NCBI GenBank assembly: GCA_024636315.1 | Contig: JAGXHJ010000065.1 | Span: forward strand, 1-64,000 | Source: Methylophaga sp. | GTDB taxonomy: Bacteria > Pseudomonadota > Gammaproteobacteria > Nitrosococcales > Methylophagaceae | Direction of reading: 5' to 3' | DNA length: 64,000 nt | In this document: positions 52,110 through 60,989 of the stretch, one piece after another | How the letters are laid out: each line of letters starts with the position of its first letter | Position numbering within the stretch: the stretch's first letter is position 1 | Translations under genes and position numbers: made by a program | The notes under the pieces: generated by a model | What the model was told of the DNA's origin: nothing | Seen by the model: only the letters and a program-made list of their open reading frames with translations | The model's database searches: none

Positions 52110-52313
52110 ATGTTGATATTAACCAGAAGAGTTGGTGAAAAATTAATGATTGGTGATGATGTCGAGATACATGTACTCGGCGTTAAAGGTAATCAAGTGA
52201 GAATCGGTGTTAATGCACCTAAAGAAGTAGCTGTTCACCGTGAGGAAATTTACGATCAAATTCAGTTAGAAAAAGAAGCTGAAGAGCAATCAGATAAGGA
52301 TGGTGAATCATGA
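52110..52313 (+). CDS. csrA: Prophage-encoded CsrA global RNA-binding regulator
   Basis: A 67-aa protein with the complete CsrA fold: [52 protein letters not shown]. The RNA-binding residues at both ends (LTRR, AVHREE) are present. CsrA dimers bind GGA motifs and alter translation or mRNA stability. ATG 52110 is chosen over 52101/52104 because it starts the canonical N-terminus at a proper distance from AAAGG. A phage copy could retune host metabolism, motility or biofilm control, or phage timing. Confidence 0.93.
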   Translation: MLILTRRVGEKLMIGDDVEIHVLGVKGNQVRIGVNAPKEVAVHREEIYDQIQLEKEAEEQSDKDGES

Positions 52314-52456
52314 TTGCAGAGCCTGAAAAATGCTGCCAAAGCTGCAGACAATATAAACCTGTATCACTGATGAGCAAACGAAAAGTAACGGGGTATGACG
52401 GCGTTAAACGTTCGATTCTTCGTTGTAACCAGTGTTGGGAAATAAGGGGTAAATGA
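52310..52456 (+). CDS. Small Cys-rich (zinc-ribbon-like) protein
   Basis: A 48-aa product: [10 protein letters not shown] near the start and [11 protein letters not shown] at the end form a C-x2-C ... C-x2-C site. ATGA overlap with csrA and with the next gene marks tight coupling. Function unknown, likely nucleic-acid binding. Confidence 0.65.
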   Translation: MIAEPEKCCQSCRQYKPVSLMSKRKVTGYDGVKRSILRCNQCWEIRGK

Positions 52457-52647
52457 TGACTATTGATATCGGTCGCTGTACTTCTTGCCAACGTGATGAA
52501 TGCATTAAGCCTAAAGCGCGTGATTTATATCCTGAACTTGGCTGTGCTGATTGGGAAACGAAAGAAGTTTGCAATATCGATGCATCATGGCCTGAGACGT
52601 TATCAAAAGAAGTTGATCAGGCGATGGCTGGTAATGCTAATGGCTGA
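52453..52647 (+). CDS. Small Cys-containing early protein
   Basis: A 64-aa product starting ATGATG in overlap with the upstream stop. Cys in CTSCQRDEC, LGCADW and EVCN. A conserved-looking short phage protein; no family recognised. Confidence 0.6.
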   Translation: MMTIDIGRCTSCQRDECIKPKARDLYPELGCADWETKEVCNIDASWPETLSKEVDQAMAGNANG

Positions 52648-52792
52648 CGTTGTTGTCGAAACTAGGGGCGAGATCGACATAGATGCAGTATCTGACTTCT
52701 TGTTACCGTTGCTCTTTAAGCATCTAACTGATAATAAAATTAATGAAAAACCAAGCCGCCCTTTATCTGAGATCCAGCAAAGACCGCAGTGA
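52640..52792 (+). CDS. Small acidic protein overlapping the serine recombinase gene
   Basis: A 50-aa frame: MADVVVETRGEIDIDAVSDF, then LLPLLFKHLTDNKINEKPSR. It starts 8 bp inside the previous gene and its last 50 bp overlap the recombinase start in another frame. Position suggests translational coupling, and a recombination-directionality role is conceivable, but only the reading frame supports it. Confidence 0.4.
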   Translation: MADVVVETRGEIDIDAVSDFLLPLLFKHLTDNKINEKPSRPLSEIQQRPQ

Positions 52793-54260
52793 TGTAAGCA
52801 TTTCTGCACAACGACGAGAGTTATATTCGCTGGCTAAACAGCGAAATTTAGTTATCGTTGATGAGTATGTCGATGCGGTTGAGTCTGGTTCAACAGAAAA
52901 CCGCCCAGGCTTTCAAGAAATGTTTAATGCGATTAAGTCTCGTGATCGTGCATGGGATACTATTTTACTGCTTGATACGAGTCGATTATCGCGCCGGCAA
53001 TACATTTCCCATTTCTTTGAATATGAGTGCGAAAAAAAGAACATTACGCTTATATATAAGAGTCTACCTGTTGAAGATCCTATCAGTGCCATGATGCTGA
53101 AGGCTGTATTGCAAGCAATGGACCAATGGCATTCAATGATCAGCAAGCAAAAAGGGCTTGCTGGCATGTCTGAGAATGTTAAACAGGGTTTTCGTGCCGG
53201 TGGCAGTGCACCTCGAGGTTATTCTCTTGAGAAAGTCACCACTAAAACGATTCGTGATGGTGTCGCTGTGACTAAATCACGATTGGTCCCTAATGATGAT
53301 GCTGAATTAGTGGGCGAGTTATTGTCATATCGAGCAAAAGGTCTACCTCGTCAACGTGTTCATGACAGCCTTGATATTAAGTGGCCAACAAATTCAACGT
53401 TGTCGATGGAATGGAATGCATTAACGTATGCTGGCCATACGGTATGGAATGTTCATGCTGAGCGACGTGAAGGTAAAAGCATTACAGGAATGAAGCGCCG
53501 GCCACGAAGTGAATGGCATATAAAAGAAAATACACACCAGGCATTAATCTCTCACCAACAAGCTGAAATGATACTGTCTCAATTAGAGTCTAAACAGCGT
53601 AAATCTAAGCCAACCAAGGCTATTTACTTACTCTCAGGTCTGCTTTATTCAGCTGAGACAGGTGAGAAGTATCACGGTGATCGCGCTAAATATTATCGGC
53701 TTGGTAAATCAAAACGCATCCCGTGTGACACGATAGACGATGCAATAATGAAACAGATCCTTTCGGATTTGCAATCAAATTACTTTATCAAGGCCATTAC
53801 CAACAAAGCACGCGAAAAACTAAATCCACAAACTCGTAATGTGAAACGTGGCGCCATCACTCGAAAAGTTGACGATATCTCGAAAAAGATAATAAAACTG
53901 ATGGATTTGATTACAGAAGTCGATGATACCGCGCCCTATATGGCCAGAATTAAAGATCTGAACACGCAGCGTGATGAACTTGAACTGAAGGTATATGAGA
54001 TGAACCGGCTGGAAATGGACTCTAAAGACATCAATGAGTTTGATATTAAGCGTGCTTTAGCGTCATTGGCTACTGAATTACAAACATTGGATAGGGATCA
54101 GCTGAAGGATATGCTTTCCGTAATAATTAGCAAAATCAACGTTTTAGAGTCAACCCCCCAAAAGAGGGAACCCCCTAGAGCTGAAATTCACTATAGAATC
54201 AACTCTAGGGGGGTTGTAATGGCGTCCCCAAGGGGGTTCGAACCCCTGTTACCGCCGTGA
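52743..54260 (+). CDS. Large serine recombinase, probable prophage integrase
   Basis: A 505-aa large serine recombinase. The N-terminal resolvase domain has AALYLRSSKDRSD with catalytic Ser12, AVESGSTENRPGFQEM and LLLDTSRLSRR. A recombinase domain follows (GGSAPRGYSLEKV), then a zinc-ribbon-like region without the usual Cys (GLLYSAETGEKYH) and a coiled coil (VDDISKKIIKLMDLI...). Strand exchange occurs through a 5'-phosphoserine. The last codons lie in the antisense strand of tRNA-Glu (MASPRGFEPLLPP), so attR is inside the gene. After excision the reading frame would end VGLTPSLDYISVVNL instead. Its position at the attachment site makes it the best integrase candidate. Confidence 0.88.
   Translation: MKNQAALYLRSSKDRSDVSISAQRRELYSLAKQRNLVIVDEYVDAVESGSTENRPGFQEMFNAIKSRDRAWDTILLLDTSRLSRRQYISHFFEYECEKKNITLIYKSLPVEDPISAMMLKAVLQAMDQWHSMISKQKGLAGMSENVKQGFRAGGSAPRGYSLEKVTTKTIRDGVAVTKSRLVPNDDAELVGELLSYRAKGLPRQRVHDSLDIKWPTNSTLSMEWNALTYAGHTVWNVHAERREGKSITGMKRRPRSEWHIKENTHQALISHQQAEMILSQLESKQRKSKPTKAIYLLSGLLYSAETGEKYHGDRAKYYRLGKSKRIPCDTIDDAIMKQILSDLQSNYFIKAITNKAREKLNPQTRNVKRGAITRKVDDISKKIIKLMDLITEVDDTAPYMARIKDLNTQRDELELKVYEMNRLEMDSKDINEFDIKRALASLATELQTLDRDQLKDMLSVIISKINVLESTPQKREPPRAEIHYRINSRGVVMASPRGFEPLLPP
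54171..54212. repeat. 10-bp inverted repeat beside attR
   Basis: CCCCCTAGAG 54171-54180 and CTCTAGGGGG 54203-54212, perfect, 22 bp apart. AACCCCCC at 54152-54159 also matches GGGGGGTT at 54208-54215. They lie 11-50 bp left of the recombination core and could bind the recombinase or form an mRNA hairpin. Confidence 0.6.
54220..54235. other. attR: right prophage attachment site
   Basis: TGGCGTCCCCAAGGGG. The core 54224-54235 is identical to 12158-12169. It is the 3' end of tRNA-Glu and the last codons of the serine recombinase. The joined phage end (attP) is predicted as GTAATGGC, then the core, then AGTCGGGC. Confidence 0.75.
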
Positions 54261-54295
54261 AAGGGCAGTGTCCTAGGCCTCTAGACGATGGGGAC
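54220..54295 (-). tRNA. tRNA-Glu (UUC), rebuilt by the prophage
   Basis: 76 nt, minus strand, anticodon TTC in CCCTTTCACGG, acceptor GTCCCC/GGGGAC, encoded CCA. Its 3' tip is phage-derived. Its own terminator now lies beyond the prophage at 12119. Confidence 0.95.
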
Positions 54296-54336
54296 CTAAA
54301 CTGTTTTTTCTTACTACATTGTCGAACTAAAATAAA

Positions 54337-54363
54337 AAGGCTTAGAACTTACTTCTAAGCCTT
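54337..54363 (-). terminator. Intrinsic terminator between the two tRNA-Glu genes
   Basis: AAGGCTTAGAA and TTCTAAGCCTT pair; on the minus strand the stem is followed by TTTTTATT. A similar unit follows the split copy at 12119-12149, so a tRNA-Glu plus terminator unit was duplicated in this cluster. Confidence 0.75.
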
Positions 54364-54369
54364 CATATA

Positions 54370-54445
54370 TGGCGTCCCCAAGGGGGTTCGAACCCCTGTT
54401 ACCGCCGTGAAAGGGCAGTGTCCTAGGCCTCTAGACGATGGGGAC
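54370..54445 (-). tRNA. tRNA-Glu (UUC), second copy
   Basis: 76 nt, identical to the copy at 54220-54295, with anticodon TTC and encoded CCA. It lies between the terminator and tRNA-Ala. Confidence 0.95.
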
Positions 54446-54470
54446 CTAAAACTGTTTTCTTTCGGTTAAC

Positions 54471-54546
54471 TGGTGGAGCTAGACGGGATCGAACCGTCGA
54501 CCTCTTCACTGCCAGCGAAGCGCTCTCCCAGCTGAGCTATAGCCCC
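54471..54546 (-). tRNA. tRNA-Ala (GGC)
   Basis: 76 nt, minus strand, GGGGCTATAGCTCAGCTGGG start, anticodon GGC in TTCGCTGGCAGTG, encoded CCA. First gene of the Ala-Glu-Glu cluster. Confidence 0.95.
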
Positions 54547-54831
54547 CCGAAAGGAAGCGCATACTATAGGGACTTGAGCTTTAAGTGTCAACTAACTTTC
54601 AAAAATAAAGTTAGTTGCATTGTTCACTGCGACGGGATTTGTCATTGTATCGAGTAATTACGATATCACAATGTTATCGCTAACTTATTGATGTTACTTG
54701 CTCTATGATCGATAAGCCTTATTAATTGGGTATACTATTTGATGAAAAGTGCTTTCTATGCGATAAATTAGCGGTTATTAAATGCTTTACCGAATTTATT
54801 TTCTGACTTCGGTAGCACCTTGAGGATAGTC

Positions 54832-57060
54832 ATGCGCAAACTGATTATATTTTCCACTGTCACACTGACATGTTTTAGTTCCTTGGTTCGTGCTGAGGTT
54901 AGTTGGCCGCTGTGTGATATAAGCAACGATGCCGATTTCCTCCCCTTTGTGGAAAGCACTGAAGAAACGGCAGTGGATGTTAAGGCCGATGATGCACAGC
55001 TGACAGAAGGGGGGCTCTCTGTCTTTACCGGTAATGTAATTGTTAATCGGGCTGGTCAAGAATTAACAGCAAGCCGTGCAACGTATGATCAAAACACTGG
55101 CGACGTCACGGCGCAGGGTGATGTTAATTTGCGTGATAGTGAAATGATTGTAAAGTCACAACAAGCTGAATGGTCGATGTCTAAAGATGAAGGTACTTTA
55201 GAACATGCTCAGTATCGTATTCGTGAAATGCATGCTCGCGGCGAAGCCAGTCATGTTCATCGTCAAGGACAAATTAAAACTGAGTTAACAGATGCCACCT
55301 ATACAACGTGTGCACCAGGTGATGATGCGTGGTTATTACAAGCTTCAAAAGTAAATTTAGATCATGAAGAAGCCGTAGGTTCGGCACGTAATGTAGTCGT
55401 GCGTTTAGGCGGGATTCCCGTTTTTTATACACCCTACATAAGTTTCCCATTAAATGATGAACGTAAATCTGGGTTTTTAATACCATCACTTGGCAGTAGT
55501 GATAAAACAGGGTTTGATGTCAGTACACCCTATTACTGGAATATCTCACCTAATACTGATGCAACATTAACGCCGCGTTATATGGCAGATCGGGGGCTAA
55601 TGTTAAATGGTGAATTTCGCTATTTGGATGAGCTTGGACAAGGCGTGGTAGATGCAGGCTTTCTTTCCAGTGATAATTTGAAGACTGATGGTTCAAACGT
55701 TAATCCAAATTACCAAGAAGATCGTAAGCATTTTTCATGGCAAAATACTAGCCAGCTATCTTCACGCTGGAATTCCACTATAGATTACAACTATGTGTCA
55801 GATTCTGCCTATCTTGAAGATTTTGGCACTAGTCTAAGTTTATCGAGTACAACCCACTTAAATCGTGAATTAACTGCAGCTTATAATGCTGATAATTGGA
55901 ATTTTACAGGACGCCTAAAAGGCTATCAAACGTTAACTGACGATGTGAAACCCTATCAACAATTGCCACAATTACTATTTAACGGTGTATTACCTGATCA
56001 GGCGATGGGCTTAAGTTATGGTATGACTGCTGAATATGTTGATTTCCAGCATGATGAATTGATTGCGGGGCAGCGTTTCGATATTGAACCTTCAGTGAGT
56101 TTACCTTGGCGAAATGCTGCAGGATTTATTACGCCACGTTTAGCATTACGACATACGCAATATAATTTGACTGAGAACGGAACTACAGTAACCAATAAAA
56201 CACCGAGTCGTACGCTGCCGATTACAAGCATAGATAGTGGCCTGTTTTTTGACCGTGATATGACGATAGCAGGTAATAGTTACACTCATACCCTAGAGCC
56301 TCGCGTATTTTATTTGTATATTCCTGAGCGGAATCAAGCTGATATACCTGTTTTTGATAGCGGATTACGCACCTTTAATATGGGGCAGATGTTTGCTTAT
56401 GACCGTTTTTCAGGTGCTGATCGTGTGGGTGATGCCAACCAAGTCACCACGGGCTTAACGTCACGGATTATTGAACAACAATCGGGACGTGAGCTATTAC
56501 GCGTTAGCCTTGGTCAGATCCATTATTTTCAAGATCGTAAAGTATCCATTACCAATAATACTGTTGAGACGCGATCGGATTCAGACATGGTTGCTGAGAT
56601 AGTGGCATCGATTGCAAAAGAGTGGACCGCTCGTGGTGAGATCCAATGGGACCCTAATGGCAATACGAATAATATGTCAGCATTAAGCCTGCGCTACCGT
56701 GGCGATAGCGGCCAATTGTTTAATATATCCCATCGCTATCGTCGTGATGCCATCAATACTACAGATGGTTTAGAGCAACTGGATATTTCTGCACGTATTC
56801 CCTTTAATCAGCAATGGAGCATGATCGGTCGCTGGTATCACTCATTACAAGATAATCGTACACTTGAGGGATTAGCGGGTATTGAATATGGTAGTTGCTG
56901 TTGGGCTACTCGATTGGTGCTAAGAGATTATGTTAATAGTGCCACTGATATGGACCGAACTGTCGCTATATTCTTCCAGATAGAGCTGAAGGGATTAGGT
57001 AATTTTGGTCAAAATTCAGATTCGTTATTAGAAAAAAGTGTTTTGGGTTATGGCTCATAA
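54832..57060 (+). CDS. lptD: LPS-assembly outer membrane protein LptD
   Basis: Outer-membrane beta-barrel that, with LptE, inserts LPS into the outer leaflet. A 742-aa precursor from ATG 54832 (signal peptide MRKLIIFSTVTLTCFSSLVR) behind TTGAGGA. N-terminal jellyroll of OstA type (GLSVFTGNVIVNRAGQE, ASRATYDQNTGDVTAQGDV) is followed by the barrel (SLGSSDKTGFDVSTPYYW onward). Cys occurs near residue 22, in TTCAPGD and in GSCCWATR, matching the disulphides that activate LptD. Order lptD-surA-pdxA-rsmA is conserved in gammaproteobacteria. A TATACT at 54731 may be its promoter -10. Confidence 0.95.
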   Translation: MRKLIIFSTVTLTCFSSLVRAEVSWPLCDISNDADFLPFVESTEETAVDVKADDAQLTEGGLSVFTGNVIVNRAGQELTASRATYDQNTGDVTAQGDVNLRDSEMIVKSQQAEWSMSKDEGTLEHAQYRIREMHARGEASHVHRQGQIKTELTDATYTTCAPGDDAWLLQASKVNLDHEEAVGSARNVVVRLGGIPVFYTPYISFPLNDERKSGFLIPSLGSSDKTGFDVSTPYYWNISPNTDATLTPRYMADRGLMLNGEFRYLDELGQGVVDAGFLSSDNLKTDGSNVNPNYQEDRKHFSWQNTSQLSSRWNSTIDYNYVSDSAYLEDFGTSLSLSSTTHLNRELTAAYNADNWNFTGRLKGYQTLTDDVKPYQQLPQLLFNGVLPDQAMGLSYGMTAEYVDFQHDELIAGQRFDIEPSVSLPWRNAAGFITPRLALRHTQYNLTENGTTVTNKTPSRTLPITSIDSGLFFDRDMTIAGNSYTHTLEPRVFYLYIPERNQADIPVFDSGLRTFNMGQMFAYDRFSGADRVGDANQVTTGLTSRIIEQQSGRELLRVSLGQIHYFQDRKVSITNNTVETRSDSDMVAEIVASIAKEWTARGEIQWDPNGNTNNMSALSLRYRGDSGQLFNISHRYRRDAINTTDGLEQLDISARIPFNQQWSMIGRWYHSLQDNRTLEGLAGIEYGSCCWATRLVLRDYVNSATDMDRTVAIFFQIELKGLGNFGQNSDSLLEKSVLGYGS

Positions 57061-57208
57061 ACCATAATTGAACCATTCGTATTGTTTATTGTCATTGGAT
57101 AAAGTGTGATTTTTATCCACATCGCTTAAATAATGTTTATCAAGCCATGTTTATGGCTGCTGTTGTTTATATAATAGAACAATCATTTGTTTTTTTGTTG
57201 GGATTTTC

Positions 57209-58489
57209 ATGATTAGAATTTTACTGCTTACCTTTTTAATGGTTAATACCTTAATGGTTAATGCCGCATGGGCTGAACCTATGGATCGAATTGTGGCGGT
57301 GGTTAACAATGAGGTGTTGCTTGAAAGTGAATTAGTGGATATGGAACAAACTGTTCGCCAACAATTACGGCAGCGTAATGCTGCTATGCCACCTTCAGAT
57401 GTGCTACGTAAACAAGTTATGGAACGACTGATATTGCAACGAGTGCAATTACAAAAAGCAGATAGTATTGGTATACGTGTTGGTGATGATGCCTTGAACG
57501 CAGCATTAAAGCAGATTGCAGAAAACAATAAAATTACCTTACGTGAATTTCGAGATGTGTTAGCAAAAGATGGTTATGATTTTGCTGATTTTCGTGACTC
57601 AATTCGTGAAGAAATGATTATCAGTCGATTACGTAAGAGTCAGGTAGAAGACCGAGTAGTAGTATCGGATAGAGAAATTGATACTTATTTAACCACCCAA
57701 GCAGTCCAAGGCGGCAGTGAAACCAGTTATCACTTACTGCATATGTTAATTAATGTACCAGAAGCCGCTTCCCCAGAGCAGGTACAAACTGCCCAAGCTA
57801 AACTCGACAAGATTCAAGTATTACTGAATGCCGGTGGCGATTTTTCAGAAGTCGCGGCTGGTTATTCTGACGGTCAAAATGCATTGGAAGGCGGCGATTT
57901 AGGCTGGCGTAAAAAAGGCGAATTACCTTCATTATTTTCTGATGTTGTACCTAGTTTAAAAGTGGGTGAAGTAAGCAAGCCTTTACGCAGTGGCAGTGGA
58001 TATCATTTAGTGATGGTGAAAGATAAAAAAAGTGAAGAAACGCACTTGGTTAAGCAAACTTTAGCCAGTCATATATTGATTAAGACCAATGAATTAACGA
58101 CAGACAACGATGCACAAAAACGTTTAGAACAGTTACGTGAACGAATTCTAAATGGTGATGATTTTGCAGAGTTAGCACGTGCTCATTCTGATGATACTGG
58201 CTCTGCTATCGCAGGCGGTAGTTTAGGCTGGACTAGTCCTGGCGCAATGGTGCCAGAGTTTGAAGAGAAAATGAATGCATTACCGATTGGTGGCATTAGT
58301 GAAGTTTTCAAAAGTCGCTTTGGTTGGCATTTGATTAAGATCGATGACCGTCGTGAGCAAAATATGGCGGAAGAATTTAAACGTAACAAAGCAAGAGCGG
58401 CAATTCGTCAACGTAAAATTGAAGAAGATCTCGAAAGTTGGTTGCGCGAACTTCGTGATGAATCCTATGTAGAGTACCGTGACTCTTGA
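57209..58489 (+). CDS. surA: Periplasmic chaperone / peptidyl-prolyl isomerase SurA
   Basis: A 426-aa periplasmic chaperone for outer-membrane proteins such as LptD. Signal peptide ([19 protein letters not shown]), N-terminal SurA helices ([20 protein letters not shown]), then two parvulin domains: the first around [11 protein letters not shown] to [14 protein letters not shown], the second around [11 protein letters not shown] to [12 protein letters not shown], and a short C-terminal helix. The length fits E. coli SurA. The stop overlaps the pdxA start. Confidence 0.95.
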   Translation: MIRILLLTFLMVNTLMVNAAWAEPMDRIVAVVNNEVLLESELVDMEQTVRQQLRQRNAAMPPSDVLRKQVMERLILQRVQLQKADSIGIRVGDDALNAALKQIAENNKITLREFRDVLAKDGYDFADFRDSIREEMIISRLRKSQVEDRVVVSDREIDTYLTTQAVQGGSETSYHLLHMLINVPEAASPEQVQTAQAKLDKIQVLLNAGGDFSEVAAGYSDGQNALEGGDLGWRKKGELPSLFSDVVPSLKVGEVSKPLRSGSGYHLVMVKDKKSEETHLVKQTLASHILIKTNELTTDNDAQKRLEQLRERILNGDDFAELARAHSDDTGSAIAGGSLGWTSPGAMVPEFEEKMNALPIGGISEVFKSRFGWHLIKIDDRREQNMAEEFKRNKARAAIRQRKIEEDLESWLRELRDESYVEYRDS

Positions 58490-59457
58490 ATGCATGCCAT
58501 AGAATAGCGCTCACTTCTGGTGAGCCAGCAGGCATTGGCCCTGATCTCTGTGTACAGCTAGCGCAACAACAGCTAACGTGTGAATTAGTAGTCATCGCCG
58601 ACCCTCAATTGTTAGAGCAACGTGCTCAGCAATTGGGACTGCCAATTAAGCTAGAATTAACCGATCTTTCTAAACCAGCACGCGCGCCAGAAAAAGGTAC
58701 ATTACGCTATCTGCCTATAGCTTTAGCGGAATCGGTGACCGCTGGTGTATTAAATAGCCGCAATTCGACCTATGTCTTAAATACCCTTCAGCTAGCTTTG
58801 GATGGCTGTCTGGAAGGAACCTTTGATGCCGTAGTCACTGCACCCGTCCATAAAGGTATTATTAACGATGCCGGATTTGCGTTTAGTGGTCACACAGAAT
58901 TTTTTGCTGATGGCGCAGGTGTTGAGCAAGTAGTGATGATGCTGGCGACGCCGACATTGCGTGTCGCATTAGCAACCACGCATTTACCGTTAAAAATGGT
59001 GAGCCAAGCAATTACGCAAGTCTCATTAACACGCGTTATAGAAATTATTCATCATGGACTGTCTTCACCTCGGATTGCCGTTTGTGGCTTAAACCCACAT
59101 GCTGGAGAAGGCGGACACCTAGGTACGGAAGAAATAGAGGTTATTTCACCTGTGATAGAGCGGTTAACTAAACTGGGCATCAATTTATCTGGCCCATGGC
59201 CAGCCGATACCATATTCGTACAGGAAAAATTACACGATTTTGATGTCGTGCTAGCGATGTATCATGATCAAGGATTGCCAGTGCTTAAGCATCAAGGCTT
59301 TGGGCGGGCAGTTAATGTCACGCTAGGCTTACCCTTCATTCGAACTTCAGTAGACCATGGTACGGCGCTAGATATCGCTGGAACGGGTAAGGCAACTATA
59401 AGTAGCTTACAGGCCGCGATTGATATGGCTATTACAATGATAAAGAGTAAACAATAA
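58486..59457 (+). CDS. pdxA: 4-hydroxythreonine-4-phosphate dehydrogenase
   Basis: Oxidises 4-phosphohydroxy-L-threonine in de novo pyridoxal phosphate synthesis. A 323-aa protein with a zinc-binding His set: [64 protein letters not shown]. The start is TTG 58486, overlapping the surA stop (TTGA), since [20 protein letters not shown] has the correct N-terminus and no in-frame ATG is near. Co-transcribed with surA and rsmA. Confidence 0.95.
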   Translation: MNACHRIALTSGEPAGIGPDLCVQLAQQQLTCELVVIADPQLLEQRAQQLGLPIKLELTDLSKPARAPEKGTLRYLPIALAESVTAGVLNSRNSTYVLNTLQLALDGCLEGTFDAVVTAPVHKGIINDAGFAFSGHTEFFADGAGVEQVVMMLATPTLRVALATTHLPLKMVSQAITQVSLTRVIEIIHHGLSSPRIAVCGLNPHAGEGGHLGTEEIEVISPVIERLTKLGINLSGPWPADTIFVQEKLHDFDVVLAMYHDQGLPVLKHQGFGRAVNVTLGLPFIRTSVDHGTALDIAGTGKATISSLQAAIDMAITMIKSKQ

Positions 59458-59459
59458 TA

Positions 59460-60263
59460 ATGAGCGAAAAACGTTATCCGAAAGCACGAAAACGATTTGG
59501 TCAGAATTTTTTACAAGACCAAAGTGTCATTGATGATATTGTCGCCGCATTTGATCCACAGCCAGGGCAACACTTAATTGAAATTGGCCCTGGACGAGCA
59601 GCATTGACAATTCCGTTATTACAACAAGGTGACCAGCTAGATGTTATCGAATTGGATCGGGATCTAGTACCGTTATTAGAAGCTCGCTTAGCGATTTACC
59701 CACATTTGACCATTCATCAAGCGGATGCGTTGACATTTAATTTCCGAACTTTACAACATCAGCAGGAAAAATTGCGGATCATTGGCAACTTACCCTATAA
59801 CATTACTACACCGTTATTGTTTCATTTACTTGACCAATCTGACTGCATTCAAGATATGTTCTTCATGCTTCAACGTGAAGTTGTAGAACGTATCTGTGCG
59901 CAACCAGGCACTAAGCGATATGGACGTTTGAGTATTATGGTGCAATATCGATGTCAGGCAGAATTATTATTTATAGTGCCACCTGAAGCTTTTGACCCTA
60001 TTCCTAAAGTTGAATCGGCTATAATTTACCTACATCCCTTAGCTGAACGTATTGGTGGAAATGTCGATATACAAGCATTAGGACAAGTAGTCACTCAGGC
60101 GTTTTCTCAGCGACGTAAAACTATTGCTAACACCTTGAAAAACCTAGTCGGACTCGATATTTTGTTAGCATCAGGAATCGATCTAGAACAGCGACCAGAA
60201 ACCATAACTGTCGTGCAGTATGTAGAAATAACCCGTACATGGCTGGAATCAACAAAAGATTAA
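59460..60263 (+). CDS. rsmA: 16S rRNA dimethyladenosine methyltransferase
   Basis: KsgA/RsmA dimethylates two adenines in the 3' hairpin of 16S rRNA late in 30S assembly. 267 aa, starting MSEKRYPKARKRFGQNFLQD. SAM site IEIGPGRAALT (usual GxGxG-like), DVIELDRDLV and the catalytic NLPYN in IIGNLPYNITTPL. The C-terminal helical domain has FSQRRKTIANTLKNL. Two bases after pdxA. Its final gene position suggests the end of the lptD-surA-pdxA-rsmA operon. Confidence 0.96.
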   Translation: MSEKRYPKARKRFGQNFLQDQSVIDDIVAAFDPQPGQHLIEIGPGRAALTIPLLQQGDQLDVIELDRDLVPLLEARLAIYPHLTIHQADALTFNFRTLQHQQEKLRIIGNLPYNITTPLLFHLLDQSDCIQDMFFMLQREVVERICAQPGTKRYGRLSIMVQYRCQAELLFIVPPEAFDPIPKVESAIIYLHPLAERIGGNVDIQALGQVVTQAFSQRRKTIANTLKNLVGLDILLASGIDLEQRPETITVVQYVEITRTWLESTKD

Positions 60264-60346
60264 GTATTTGCTGATAATATCGTGGGTAGAATACTCCCAC
60301 ACAAATAGGGAGTTTATCTAATACAGTAAGTAATATGAGCAAAGAC

Positions 60347-60376
60347 TTGACACTCTGATTTTGCTGTAGTTAGATA
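60347..60376 (+). promoter_or_regulatory. Sigma70 promoter for the HU gene
   Basis: TTGACA 60347-60352, an 18-bp spacer, TAGATA 60371-60376. It precedes the HU start by about 78 bp, in the 190-bp gap after rsmA. Confidence 0.6.
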
Positions 60377-60453
60377 GCCATTCCCTATTAGGCCATTCGG
60401 CTTGGGTCGACACAATAATATAATTAAGTATTAACGAGATGAGGAATTGAATT

Positions 60454-60726
60454 TTGAATAAATCTGAATTGATTGATGCTATTGCAACTGCTGCTGATAT
60501 TTCAAAAGCGAAAGCGGCTCTAGCTGTAGATGGTATGACTGGTGCAGTAACAAAAGCACTTAGTTCTGGTGATCAAGTAACATTGGTTGGCTTTGGAACA
60601 TTCTCTGTACGTGACCGTGCTGCACGCACTGGTCGTAACCCGCGTACAGGTGAAGAGATTCAAATTGCAGCTGCAAAAATTCCAGCATTTAAAGCTGGCA
60701 AAGCGTTAAAGGATGCTGTAAACTAG
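60454..60726 (+). CDS. hupB: DNA-binding protein HU (beta type)
   Basis: A 90-aa nucleoid protein that bends and compacts DNA. TTG start with GAGGAA upstream; [20 protein letters not shown] is the canonical HU N-terminus and the signature [20 protein letters not shown] is complete. In gammaproteobacteria hupB lies before ppiD, as here, with two tRNA genes in between. Confidence 0.95.
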   Translation: MNKSELIDAIATAADISKAKAALAVDGMTGAVTKALSSGDQVTLVGFGTFSVRDRAARTGRNPRTGEEIQIAAAKIPAFKAGKALKDAVN

Positions 60727-60738
60727 TTTTTTTTCTTG

Positions 60739-60814
60739 GGGTGCTTAGCTCAGCTGGGAGAGCATCGCCCTTACAAGGCGAGGGTCGGGGGTTCGAACCC
60801 CTCAGCACCCACCA
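60739..60814 (+). tRNA. tRNA-Val (UAC)
   Basis: 76 nt, GGGTGCTTAGCTCAGCTGGG start, anticodon TAC in CCCTTACAAGG, T-loop GTTCGAA, encoded ACCA. It follows the HU gene by 12 bp. Confidence 0.95.
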
Positions 60815-60822
60815 AGAAAAAT

Positions 60823-60899
60823 GGAGCGGTAGTTCAGCTGGTTAGAATGCTGGCCTGTCACGCCGGAGGTCGCGGGTTCGAGTCCCGTCCGCTCCGCCA
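60823..60899 (+). tRNA. tRNA-Asp (GUC)
   Basis: 77 nt, GGAGCGGTAGTTCAGCTGGT start, anticodon GTC in GCCTGTCACGC, T-loop GTTCGAG, encoded GCCA. Confidence 0.95.
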
Positions 60900-60906
60900 T
60901 ACATCG

Positions 60907-60936
60907 AAAAGGCGCATTTTATGCGCCTTTTTTTTT
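60907..60936 (+). terminator. Intrinsic terminator after the tRNA pair
   Basis: GGCGCAT / ATGCGCC stem, loop TTT, then nine T. It ends the HU-tRNA-Val-tRNA-Asp unit. Confidence 0.9.
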
Positions 60937-60989
60937 GCATCTTTTTTGGGTGTAAATTTACAACACTTTTTTACTGAAGGTCCTATTCT

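Larger units (their letters stand above)
12158..54235. mobile_element. Complete prophage, siphovirus-like, about 42.07 kb
   Basis: Bounded by 12-bp direct repeats (GTCCCCAAGGGG) at 12158-12169 and 54224-54235 in the 3' end of a tRNA-Glu gene. It contains a full set of late genes (terminase, portal, head protease/capsid fusion, connectors, tail tube, tape measure, baseplate-like proteins), lysis candidates, replication genes and lysogeny regulators. No tail sheath is seen and the tape measure is about 1012 aa, so a long non-contractile tail is likely. No phage gene shows an obvious break, so the element may be inducible. Its three recombinases, P1-like immI module and Mu-like traits (MuF-like head protein, possible Mor and Com relatives) mark it as a mosaic. 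Confidence 0.9.

Noticed and set aside
12158..54445. Second tRNA-Glu copy (54370) as the right attachment site
   Set aside because: Sequence homology to attL outside the core at that copy is on the host side; phage genes end at the first copy, whose left flank is phage DNA.
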